Shown: positions 25,041 to 32,083 of the stretch, piece by piece | Numbering within the stretch: position 1 is the first letter of the stretch | Layout of the letters: each line of letters opens with the position of its first letter | Assembly (NCBI GenBank): GCA_043808565.1 | Contig: JAZDEQ010000067.1 | Coordinates: 1-45,792 of the forward strand | DNA from: UBA12403 sp043808565 | Lineage (GTDB): Bacteria; Patescibacteriota; Patescibacteriia; UBA9934; GWF2-40-263 | Length of the DNA: 45,792 nucleotides | Reading direction: 5' to 3' | Translations under genes and position numbers: made by a program | The notes under the pieces: generated by a model | What the model was told of the DNA's origin: nothing | Database searches by the model: none | Seen by the model: only the letters and a program-made list of their open reading frames with translations

Positions 25041-25170
25041 GTTACGAATTACGAATCTTGCCGAAATCACGAATCAACGAATATTCGTGACCAATTCGTG
25101 GATTCGTGATTTCGCTGTGCCCGTCCGAAGCCCTAGCGGAGGCGGGTTCAACAATTCGTTGATTCGTAAC
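25041..25170. repeat. Nested inverted repeat with embedded palindromic unit
   Basis: Outer arms GTTACGAAT (25041-25049) and ATTCGTAAC (25162-25170). A perfect inner 13-bp pair GAAATCACGAATC (25063-25075) / GATTCGTGATTTC (25101-25113). A GCCCGTCC...GGCGGG unit (25118-25146) sits inside. Many ATTCGT/ACGAAT units in both orientations. No gene. Confidence 0.75.
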
Positions 25171-25176
25171 AAAATT

Positions 25177-26523
25177 ATGCTTCTTCGCCATCAAAAAATT
25201 CTACCGATTGTTTTTTCGTGTTTAGTTATCTTCTTGATCATCGGCCAGCCAGCCAAGGCCCATTCCGAAGCTCTTACGGTTTCCACTCTTAATTCTGACG
25301 GCACAAAAATCTCGTCTTTTGCCATCTCAACAGCCAATTTGGCTGGCGGCGCGTCTTTGGTCGTGGCTGATCTAGGAACCGATGGTGTGCCAGAAATAAT
25401 TATTGGCAATGGTTTGGGTAATGAACCGCGAGTTCGGGTTTACCGACAAGATGGTTCTGAAGTTGGTAGTTTTCTCGCTTATACGGCTGACATGGGCACT
25501 GGCATTACCCTTACTGCCTGCGATGTAAATCATGACGGTTTAAATGAGATCATCACTGGCACTCAATACGGTGGCGGACCACACATTCGAACTTTTGATA
25601 ATCTTGGTAATGTTCTCAATCAAGGTTTTTTTGCTTACAACCAAGCTTTTACCGGTGGTGTAAATCTTGCCTGTGGCGATGTGGATAATGATGGCGCCAA
25701 CGAACTTATTACCGGCGCTGGACCAAGCGGCGGTCCACACGTTCGTGTTTGGTCCTTTGATAATAAAAATTGGAACTTAGAAAAAGAATTTTTTGCTTTT
25801 GATACTGGTGATCGCTCGGGGATAATTCCTTTTGTTAAAAAAGATAACTCATTAATTATAATTTCTGAAAAAGGCGCAGTAATAAATTTTGTTGAATATA
25901 ATTTTCAATTAGAAAAAGAAAAGTTATCCACAGTTTCTTCTGATGCGACCGGAGTTTTAAGTGTTAGTGAATTAAATAATGAAATTATTTTTTCACTCAA
26001 CAATAAAAAAATTATTGGTGAAACTGGCCAAGAAAAATTTTCTTTTGAAAGCGCTAGTGGCGGTTCAATAATTTTTGTCACTGATCTCGATAACAATGGC
26101 ACCGACGAAATCATTACAACTGAAGCTCGACCAATGTTTGGTCCGGACGGTGATAAATATATTTTAGTCGACCTTTCGGAACAACGTCTTTATGCTTATC
26201 AGGGTGGTAACTTGGCTAATACTTTTTTAATCTCTGCGGCTAAATATCCTTTCACTACACCAGTAGGAATTCATTCAGTTTTAGCCAAAAAACCTTATGT
26301 TGATTACACTTGGAATTATGGCGAAGGCAATCCAGATAACTATAGTTTGGGCATGACACCTTGGAACTTAAATTTTTACGGGCACTTTTATATTCACTAC
26401 GCTTATTGGCATAATAATTTTGGCCACCCCATGAGTCATGGCTGTGTGAATGTTAATCTAACCAACATGAAATGGGTTTACGACTGGGCCGAGGTCGGCA
26501 TACCTGTTGAAGTAAGAACCTAA
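25177..26523 (+). CDS. Exported L,D-transpeptidase (YkuD) with FG-GAP-like repeats
   Basis: 448 residues from ATG 25177 (upstream codons would translate the repeat array). Signal peptide (LLRHQKILPIVFSCLVIFLI, cut after AKA). Residues ~45-330 hold beta-propeller FG-GAP/VCBS-like repeats with calcium-type acidic loops such as ADLGTDGVPEIIIG, CDVNHDGLNEIITG, GDVDNDGANELITG and TDLDNNGTDEIITT. Residues ~335-448 are a YkuD domain with YGHFYIHYAYW and the catalytic SHGCVNVNLTNM (~422-433). It would cross-link peptidoglycan at the cell surface, with the propeller as binding module. Strong terminator after it. Confidence 0.92.
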   Translation: MLLRHQKILPIVFSCLVIFLIIGQPAKAHSEALTVSTLNSDGTKISSFAISTANLAGGASLVVADLGTDGVPEIIIGNGLGNEPRVRVYRQDGSEVGSFLAYTADMGTGITLTACDVNHDGLNEIITGTQYGGGPHIRTFDNLGNVLNQGFFAYNQAFTGGVNLACGDVDNDGANELITGAGPSGGPHVRVWSFDNKNWNLEKEFFAFDTGDRSGIIPFVKKDNSLIIISEKGAVINFVEYNFQLEKEKLSTVSSDATGVLSVSELNNEIIFSLNNKKIIGETGQEKFSFESASGGSIIFVTDLDNNGTDEIITTEARPMFGPDGDKYILVDLSEQRLYAYQGGNLANTFLISAAKYPFTTPVGIHSVLAKKPYVDYTWNYGEGNPDNYSLGMTPWNLNFYGHFYIHYAYWHNNFGHPMSHGCVNVNLTNMKWVYDWAEVGIPVEVRT

Positions 26524-26534
26524 AAAAATATTTT

Positions 26535-26571
26535 ACGTACGTCGGAAAAAATATTTGTTTCTGACGTACGT
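26535..26571 (+). terminator. Rho-independent terminator
   Basis: ACGTACGTC (26535-26543) / GACGTACGT (26563-26571) followed by T7. Confidence 0.8.
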
Positions 26572-26610
26572 TTTTTTATTAAAAAAATATTTTTTATTCC
26601 ACAATAACCC

Positions 26611-26710
26611 TTGACAAAAATAAATTATCATTCACATAATAAAAAAAATCTTGTATAATAAAGTTAAGTCGAATAAAAAATCTTTTTAATGAAGGGAGGT
26701 GATATACATT
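26611..26710 (+). promoter_or_regulatory. Promoter(s) and strong RBS of the Lys-rich peptide gene
   Basis: TTGACA (26611-26616) with CATAAT 18 nt downstream (26635-26640), and a separate TATAAT (26654-26659). The leader ends with GGGAGGTGAT just before the ATG, the best match to the 16S anti-SD in the whole window, where most genes lack one. High translation is implied. Confidence 0.65.
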
Positions 26711-26791
26711 ATGGCAACCAAGAAAAAAGCTGTGAAAAAAGTCGCTAAGAAACCAGCTGCTAAGAAAGTCGCTAAAAAAAAGAAGAAATAA
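26711..26791 (+). CDS. 26-residue Lys/Ala-rich basic peptide (histone H1-like tail)
   Basis: Composition is almost only Lys, Ala and Val with one Pro: repeated KKVAKKPAAKKVAKK units. It resembles the C-terminal tails of bacterial histone H1-like proteins and probably binds nucleic acid through charge. It has promoter boxes, an ideal Shine-Dalgarno sequence and a terminator (26803-26839), so it is a real, highly expressed small gene. Function is inferred from composition only. It is convergent with the DGR-2 RT. Confidence 0.78.
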   Translation: MATKKKAVKKVAKKPAAKKVAKKKKK

Positions 26792-26802
26792 ATTTTCTTC
26801 CT

Positions 26803-26839
26803 AAAAAATCCCGTGACTCAATTGATCATGGGATTTTTT
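26803..26839. terminator. Bidirectional terminator between Lys-rich peptide and RT-2
   Basis: AAAAAATCCCGTGA (26803-26816) pairs with TCATGGGATTTTTT (26826-26839) with one wobble; serves both converging genes. Confidence 0.85.
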
Positions 26840-26850
26840 GTTGAATTATT

Positions 26851-27933
26851 TTAAAATATTGATTCATCCGAACCAACCTTATTACGAATAATACATTCAA
26901 TTTCATAAGCATCTGCGTGCGAGCAAAAACCTAAATACGACTGAAAATTATTTCTGTCAGAACGATAAATAGCTCGTTTGGCTGTGGTTGGTCGAACCAA
27001 AATTACTTCCGGCAAGATAACGTATCCGAGAAAATCAACACCCTGCGTCCAAGTTGTTATAAAAACCTTATCAGGATGTAGGCGAACCTTAAGCCGACTT
27101 TGAAGAAATGTGTCAATCTTTTTTGCCAATTCCATTCCTTCGGATATTGATTGGGCTAAGATAACAAAATCATCACAGTAACGAACATAATGTTTTAGAC
27201 CTAATTTCTGTTTTACAAACCAATCCAATTCGTGAAGATAAATATTGGCAAAAAGCTGGCTAGTTAAGTTACCAAGCGGAATGCCCGTTTCGGGTGTGGT
27301 AGAAAAACTTCTTACAATATTACGAATAACAGCCATTGTTTTTTGATCGTGTATTCGTTTAGTGAGTAGCTCTAACAAAACAGCGTGGTTAACTGAAGCA
27401 AAAAACTTTTTAATATCGCATTTCACGGCATAGACAGTTTTGGTGTTATTTTCTGAAGCTTGTCGAAGAAAAAATCGAAGTCGTTTAACTGCGGCATGAG
27501 TACCCTTACCAACACGACAAGAATAGCTGTCAAAAATAAACCGTTTTTCAAATAGCAGTTCAATAACATTTACAATCGCTTGATGAACAACTCTATCCCG
27601 AACCAATGCTTTATGAATTGTTCTTTGTTTTGGATCATGAATAGTGAACGGGGTGTATTGGCTGTGATAATAATAACCGTCGGTTAATTCGTTTTGAAGC
27701 TGAAAAATATTGTCCTCAAGATTTTTTTCAAACAACATCACATCTTCTCGTCTGCGTTTGCCGTTTCGGAATAATTCCCAAGCCAAAAATAAATTATTGG
27801 TAGTCACTATTTGTTCGAACAAATTATTTTCTTTTTGATTATGGATAAGGTTAACACTCTCCCTTTCTCCAAAAAATTTGAGGCCGAGCGCAAGTTGTTC
27901 AACGGCGGGCCCGGCGATATCCCGATTGTTCAT
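26851..27933 (-). CDS. DGR reverse transcriptase (DGR-2), complete
   Basis: 360 residues with the full RT palm. KCDIKKFF (171-178) has the first catalytic Asp. IPLGNLTSQLFANIYL (218-233) contains the xLGxxxSQ motif that is typical of DGR RTs and linked to their low fidelity at template A. YVRYCDDFVIL (249-259) has the catalytic DD. GVDFLGY (298-304) and a C-terminal SYLGFCSHADAY (332-343) follow. The N-terminal ~37 residues overlap avd in the other strand and have no counterpart in RT-1, so the true start may be the TTG at 27822. It reverse-transcribes the template RNA with adenine errors. It is the only catalytically complete RT in the window. Confidence 0.95.
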   Translation of the reverse strand: MNNRDIAGPAVEQLALGLKFFGERESVNLIHNQKENNLFEQIVTTNNLFLAWELFRNGKRRREDVMLFEKNLEDNIFQLQNELTDGYYYHSQYTPFTIHDPKQRTIHKALVRDRVVHQAIVNVIELLFEKRFIFDSYSCRVGKGTHAAVKRLRFFLRQASENNTKTVYAVKCDIKKFFASVNHAVLLELLTKRIHDQKTMAVIRNIVRSFSTTPETGIPLGNLTSQLFANIYLHELDWFVKQKLGLKHYVRYCDDFVILAQSISEGMELAKKIDTFLQSRLKVRLHPDKVFITTWTQGVDFLGYVILPEVILVRPTTAKRAIYRSDRNNFQSYLGFCSHADAYEIECIIRNKVGSDESIF

Positions 27934-28287
27934 ACTGTTTACGACATTTATGTTTCTTGGAATGAAATCATTTTAAAGTTTCCGAAATCGCAACGCTATA
28001 CACTTGGTGAAACTTGTTCCAAATATATTTTAACAATTCTTGAAAACTTACTCTTCGCCGCTTCGGCCGGTGAAATATCTGAAAAACTTCCAAAACTGAA
28101 AACCGTTAGCGCAGAAATCGACACCTTAAAACTTCTCGTTCGACTGGCAAAGGACTGCAAATGTATTGCCAATAATCAATATCAAAAAATTGAATCACTA
28201 CTAAACGAAACCGGAAAAATGTTGGGTGGCTGGATAAAATCATTTGGTAAAGGAAATGAAAATGAAGACGAAAAGGAGCACCTGTAG
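27841..28287 (+). CDS. avd: Avd-like accessory protein of DGR-2
   Basis: 148 residues from ATG 27841; a TTG at 27811 would extend it. The four-helix core shares VYDIYVSWNEIILKFPKSQRYTLG (a helix plus the KFPK motif), RLAKDCKCI and GKMLGGWIKS with avd-1. About 35 extra N-terminal residues and an acidic tail distinguish it. Its 5' part overlaps the opposite-strand RT N-terminus, so one or both starts may be further in. Expected role: RT and template-RNA binding. A hairpin with U-run ends the gene just before the template repeat. Confidence 0.87.
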   Translation: MDKVNTLPFSKKFEAERKLFNGGPGDIPIVHTVYDIYVSWNEIILKFPKSQRYTLGETCSKYILTILENLLFAASAGEISEKLPKLKTVSAEIDTLKLLVRLAKDCKCIANNQYQKIESLLNETGKMLGGWIKSFGKGNENEDEKEHL

Positions 28288-28300
28288 GTACTCCTTTTTT
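28272..28300 (+). terminator. Terminator of avd-2
   Basis: GGAGCACCT / AGGTACTCC stem (one mismatch) followed by T6. It overlaps the end of avd and lies 8 bp from TR-2. Confidence 0.75.
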
Positions 28301-28308
28301 AATGAGAA

Positions 28309-28433
28309 CTCCCTGCGGACGGGCATGGCGTTCTTGTAGAATCGGTTGTCGACATAGTTGCCGTTCAGCTTCGCCCTGTCGTCGTTCCGCCAGACATTCG
28401 GCGAGTTAGACCACTCGTCGTAGTCGGGAACGC
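28309..28433 (-). repeat. DGR-2 template repeat (TR)
   Basis: 125-bp near-copy of 28853-28977 (offset 544). On the minus strand all 16 differences are at TR adenines, in 11 codons, including two GAC to GGC changes at the central A. No other base differs. It is noncoding. The 3' end in minus sense, CCCGTCCGCAGGGAG, is an unmutated GC-rich IMH-like segment that resembles the end of TR-1. Confidence 0.97.
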
Positions 28434-28837
28434 GTCCAGTTACATTTCATTCTTCCAAGACACCGGGCACAGACGCATCCATACCCTGAATTTTATGTGA
28501 AACCCTCTGACCAAGAATCAACAAACACTTTTTTATTGGTTTGGTTTCAAAATGAAATGCGGAGTGCTCATTAATCCGTTCCGTACACTTCTGTCTTCAA
28601 GAGAAAGCAGAACCCTGACGGCGTTTAGGATTACGAGAGATTTCGGCGGCCAGTATCCGTGAACACTGGTACATTAGCCTACTTTCCAATCATTAGTTTA
28701 TCAAAATTTTCTCAAAAAGAAGAGCCGCATTCGAAGATGCGACTCTGGGGTCGAAAATTCGGATGCGGCGAGGTGCTTCGCACCGGAAAGCCAAGTGGCA
28801 AATTGCCAAGGCTTCCAAGTGCAAAGCATTCAAGTGT
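28434..28837. other. Spacer between TR-2 and target-2
   Basis: No gene recognised. Downstream of the target stop (minus sense) come several small hairpins: GGTGC/GCACC at 28771-28783, TTGGCAA/TTGCCA-type near 28795-28812, and a pair of AAGTG/CACTT units. These are where other DGRs have a cruciform next to the IMH. A weak minus-strand promoter candidate for the template RNA is TTGATT (28516-28521), 18-nt spacer, CATAAA (28492-28497). Confidence 0.4.
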
Positions 28838-29665
28838 CTAGAGCTTGTTGGGCTCCCTGCGGACGGGCATGGCGCGCTCGTAGAATCGGCAGTCGACATA
28901 GTCGCCGCTCAGCTCCGCCCTGCCGCCGCCCCGCCAGACACCCGGCGAGAGAGACCACTCGTCGTAGTCGGGAACGCTGAGAAGGAGTGCGGCCATGATG
29001 GCATAAGGAATCTTTTCTCCATCCATTTGGCGTACCCACTCCGGATGCTGGCTGGCGGCAAAGAGGGGCTCAAAATCGGCAAGGTGTCCAATTTGCTTCT
29101 GTTGAACCTCAGCGAGAACCGTACCATCGCGTCGGTTCCAGTTGGCGCCGAAGTCCACGATGTGCAGGGCGAGTTCGTTCGGAACGAACGTGCGGGCACC
29201 TTCTATAAGCTTGATTCGCTTGTCATCGACACCGTTCGCGTAGGCTGCGTCCCATTCCGAATACTTTTCACTGTGAGCCGTCCGCATCAACGCACGGCCA
29301 AAGAGGAGTGTTGCGGGCACGGATTCGCGGTTGGAGACGATGACCGGAGCGAGCAGGCGGGACTTCGGCAATTCGGCCTCGAAGAGTTCGAACAGCCCAC
29401 GATCACGAGCCTTCGCGAGCATGATGTCGATCATGTCACCAGTCACACCTTCGTACTCACGCGCCATCGCCACGACGTCGTCGAGGGGTGACCAGATGCC
29501 GTGGATGAGACGGAAAACGGGATCTAGCATGGCAGTATCGAACATTGCCTTCATGATGCCCGGATTCTGATTGATCTTCCGACCCTGTTCGGCAGTGAAG
29601 AACTCACCCATGATCCGCTTGAGCTCGGTGAGTTCGCCGTCACGCAGGTTCGAGAAATGAGACAT
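28838..29665 (-). CDS. DGR-2 target protein with C-terminal variable region
   Basis: 275 residues; ATG with GGGAG 7 nt upstream. N-terminal helical region (1-95), a middle domain with RGLFELFEAEL (~89-99) and APVIVSNRES (~106-115), then a region with IVDFGANWNRRDGTV, and the variable segment PDYDEW...AMPVRRE (~231-270) followed by five invariant residues. The end has the C-type-lectin-fold layout typical of DGR targets. LFEL and V(A/S)N(D/R)xS also occur in target-1, suggesting a shared core upstream of the variable domain. No signal peptide. GC-rich compared with its neighbours. Binding partner unknown. Confidence 0.93.
   Translation of the reverse strand: MSHFSNLRDGELTELKRIMGEFFTAEQGRKINQNPGIMKAMFDTAMLDPVFRLIHGIWSPLDDVVAMAREYEGVTGDMIDIMLAKARDRGLFELFEAELPKSRLLAPVIVSNRESVPATLLFGRALMRTAHSEKYSEWDAAYANGVDDKRIKLIEGARTFVPNELALHIVDFGANWNRRDGTVLAEVQQKQIGHLADFEPLFAASQHPEWVRQMDGEKIPYAIMAALLLSVPDYDEWSLSPGVWRGGGRAELSGDYVDCRFYERAMPVRREPNKL
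28853..28977 (-). repeat. DGR-2 variable repeat (VR)
   Basis: 125 bp inside the target 3' end. Changes from TR: N to L, N to G (twice), D to G (twice), K to E (twice), N to S, N to D, N to C and N to R. Constant positions (VPDYDEWS, VWR, YVD, RFY, AMPVRRE) are kept. The stop codon is 15 nt beyond the repeat. Confidence 0.97.
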
Positions 29666-29811
29666 GATTAACTCCCTGATTGCCGCTTGGCTGACCGTTC
29701 CGGGTACTTCCCGTTGGGCTGACCTTTTTGTTGAAAGCGGCCTTTTGCTTCAAAAATTTTGGAGCAAAAAGCCGCCTTTAACACAGAACTTGTTTAAATG
29801 AACAGGGATGA
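29666..29811 (-). other. Long leader of target-2
   Basis: About 140 nt between the predicted start and the ATG. It contains a long imperfect hairpin: AAAGGCGGC near 29773-29781 pairs with GGCCGCTTT-type sequence near 29738-29746 around an A/T-rich loop. It may be a regulatory leader or the relic of a terminator for the opposite strand. Confidence 0.45.
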
Positions 29812-29840
29812 ATTATAGCAGAAAATAGCCAAAAAGTCAA
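29812..29840 (-). promoter_or_regulatory. Promoter of DGR-2 target gene
   Basis: On the minus strand TTGACT (29835-29840), 17-nt spacer, TATAAT (29812-29817), near-consensus sigma-70. The rest of the gap up to 30019 is AT-rich and shows nothing else. Confidence 0.75.
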
Positions 29841-30019
29841 TGTTTTGACCCAGGTTTGGCGGTTTTTGCTAGGAATTTGGTTGTTTTCTTCGAACAGAAA
29901 ACAGTTTAGGCGAAAAAATTTAATCCTTGTTAACTTTGGTTTGTTAATATCAAACCGGTCAATCAGTATTAAAAAACAAATCAGTTTTCACTGAAAAATA
30001 AAATTTTATGTCAGATATA

Positions 30020-31273
30020 TTAAAATAACCCGGCTTGTTTTGGTTTTTTCCTTTCTGCTTCTGAAAAAATATTAATTTCACCAAAAATTCCATCGTAACC
30101 AGGTTTAATATTTACTTGGCCTTCGCGGGTACGGCGAATGGCTTCGGGAATAAGTGAGTTTGAAGAATATTTGGCAATTTCTTCAAACGATTTATCAAGT
30201 AAAATCGAAAATTCATTACCCAATGAATTAATTAAATGATCGTATTCGGCCGCGACTTTTTTTGAAGCCGGACCAACAGCAAAAGCTTCAGCAATAATTT
30301 CACGCAGAGGAATAATTGATTTAAAAGGAATTTTTTGACTGGCAACGCTGGCCGCTTCACGATCAGCCAAAATCTCAACTCGGTTTTCCACGCCCAAAGT
30401 CATTAATTTTTTACATTTTGGACAACGACCATCGAGACGCTTTGATTCCTTGGGCGAACAAGAAAACTTACAAGCGGCGCAACCATCAAAATGATACTTC
30501 CCTTCTTCGGGAAAAAATTCAATGGTCGATAAAAACCGTTTTTTATCTTGCTCGCGCAAAACTCGCACAATTTCGTCATAACTCGGCTTCTCTAAAGCAA
30601 AAACATTAGCTTCGCGCCCAAGTTTATCAAGTGAATGCGCATCAGAATTTGAAACCAAAACCCCTTTATCCAAGGCCGACAGCTGCCAATTCATCTGCGG
30701 ATCAGACGATAAACCGGTTTCAATCGCAAAAATTTCTGGTGTCATTTTACCAAAGCATTCCTCGAGCGAATCAAAGCCTGATTTGCTACCAAACACCGAA
30801 AACCACGGCGTCCAAGCATGAGCCGGAACAATAATAATTCGCTCATCAATTTCTTTAAGAAACGCATAAAAATCTTCACAGTCAAAACCCAAAATCGGCC
30901 GACCATCGGATTTTAAATTATATTTTCGATTACTAAGTTCTAAATTAACTTTTTCGACCGCCTCAATCGACGGCGCAAAAATAACCAAATGAACCCGCCG
31001 AGTTTTTCCGCCACGTTTATAAATATGACTAGTTTCAGTAGTCAAAATAAACCGTGTTTTTGACGAACCGTCTTTTAAAACAAAAAGACCCGGTTCTTTC
31101 TCCACCAAAGTCTCCTTAATGTGTTTAAACCAAGCCGGATGCGTCCAGTCCGACGTAGTTACAATATCAATCCCTTTACGTTCACAAGCCTTGGCAATTT
31201 TTGGCAATTCCAATTCCTTCGAGCAAGCCCGAGAATATTTGGAGTGGATGTGGAAATCGGTGATAAGGCGCAT
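30020..31273 (-). CDS. Endonuclease Q-like PHP-domain nuclease
   Basis: 417 residues. PHP metal-binding domain: DFHIHSKYSRA (5-15), TSDWTHP (~40), ETSHIY (~99), VPAHAWTPW (~150), SNSDAHSLDK (~208). Then a four-Cys zinc site: CAACKFSC and CPKCKKL (~260-285). The C-terminal domain ends with GYDGIFGEINIF. This domain order matches Endonuclease Q, which nicks DNA 5' of deaminated bases such as uracil and hypoxanthine. The extreme C-terminus is KKPKQAGLF, in which QAGLF resembles a sliding-clamp binding peptide. That fits the clamp partnership described for EndoQ. Likely DNA repair; co-directional with the next gene after a 3-bp gap. Confidence 0.84.
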   Translation of the reverse strand: MRLITDFHIHSKYSRACSKELELPKIAKACERKGIDIVTTSDWTHPAWFKHIKETLVEKEPGLFVLKDGSSKTRFILTTETSHIYKRGGKTRRVHLVIFAPSIEAVEKVNLELSNRKYNLKSDGRPILGFDCEDFYAFLKEIDERIIIVPAHAWTPWFSVFGSKSGFDSLEECFGKMTPEIFAIETGLSSDPQMNWQLSALDKGVLVSNSDAHSLDKLGREANVFALEKPSYDEIVRVLREQDKKRFLSTIEFFPEEGKYHFDGCAACKFSCSPKESKRLDGRCPKCKKLMTLGVENRVEILADREAASVASQKIPFKSIIPLREIIAEAFAVGPASKKVAAEYDHLINSLGNEFSILLDKSFEEIAKYSSNSLIPEAIRRTREGQVNIKPGYDGIFGEINIFSEAERKKPKQAGLF

Positions 31274-31276
31274 ATT

Positions 31277-31993
31277 CTAAACACTTATTACTCCTCGCCC
31301 GGTTTCTAAATTAAATGGCGGCCAAATTCTTTTGTTTATTTTTTTCCGCCAGAAGTCATCAGATAAATATTCTGGTTTTATATTTAAAGAAGCGTCTTCG
31401 GGATACAAAAAATCATAAGTTCTGCAATATGTTTCTTCGCCTAAACCATCATCCGGATCAAGATCTTTGTGCCCTATTAGAGTAAAGGCCGGAAATCGTC
31501 TTAATTTCTCAATAAAATAATCGACATTTCGACGAGAATTTTCGCCAACCACCACTCGAAAACCTATCTTTTTAACAATTGTTCTTAGGGTTTGAAAAAA
31601 ATCTTCGGTAATATTTTTACCTCTAATCAAATCACTATCTGAATATCCGTGAACAAAAGCTATCGGTAACGCACCGTTTTCAAAAACCTCTGTGATTCTT
31701 TGAAGATCAAAATTTAAAATATTGTCCTTTTTGTCGCCATAACAAACAGAAACAGAAACGCCGTCAATGTCGTTATGAGGACCGAGAAATCCAACCTTTA
31801 TTTCTCTGGGGTCAATGTTGGGTAACGCTAATAAACTCTTTGGCACAAAAATTTTCACTTCCTCTTCGGTAAAATCCAAAGCCGGCAAATCTTCTTGTTT
31901 ATGTCTTTCAAGAAATTGAACTAAAAGTCTTCTTTGTTCAGTTTTATAGGCTTCAACAAAACCTTGGCGTTCGACTTCAAAACTCTCTGTCAT
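31277..31993 (-). CDS. Hypothetical protein upstream of EndoQ-like gene
   Basis: 238 residues, not recognised. Soluble alpha/beta protein. Features: IKVGFLGPHNDIDGVSVSVCYGD (~65-87, two strands and an acidic turn), FVHGYSDSDLIRG (~113), VVVGENSRRNVDYFIEKL (~147) and TLIGHKDLDPDDGLGEETYCRTYDF (~171-195), with several conserved-looking His/Asp that could bind metal. It begins with ATG, with the EndoQ-like gene 3 bp after its stop, so the two are probably co-transcribed and may share a nucleic-acid role (inference). Confidence 0.62.
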   Translation of the reverse strand: MTESFEVERQGFVEAYKTEQRRLLVQFLERHKQEDLPALDFTEEEVKIFVPKSLLALPNIDPREIKVGFLGPHNDIDGVSVSVCYGDKKDNILNFDLQRITEVFENGALPIAFVHGYSDSDLIRGKNITEDFFQTLRTIVKKIGFRVVVGENSRRNVDYFIEKLRRFPAFTLIGHKDLDPDDGLGEETYCRTYDFLYPEDASLNIKPEYLSDDFWRKKINKRIWPPFNLETGRGVISV

Positions 31994-32083
31994 ATTTTTA
32001 TTTCAATCAAACATCTTTTCGCGACCCAAACGTGAGTGTTAAATATTTTTAATGCTTGAACAAAAAATCCTTAATCTAGAAAT

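Noticed and set aside
25041..25170. CRISPR array
   Set aside because: Repeats are short, inverted and irregular, without unique spacers of constant length or cas genes in the window.
28763..29491. Long plus-strand frame opposite target-2
   Set aside because: Shadow of the GC-rich target gene, with no SD or family motifs. The adenine substitutions fit minus-strand coding only.
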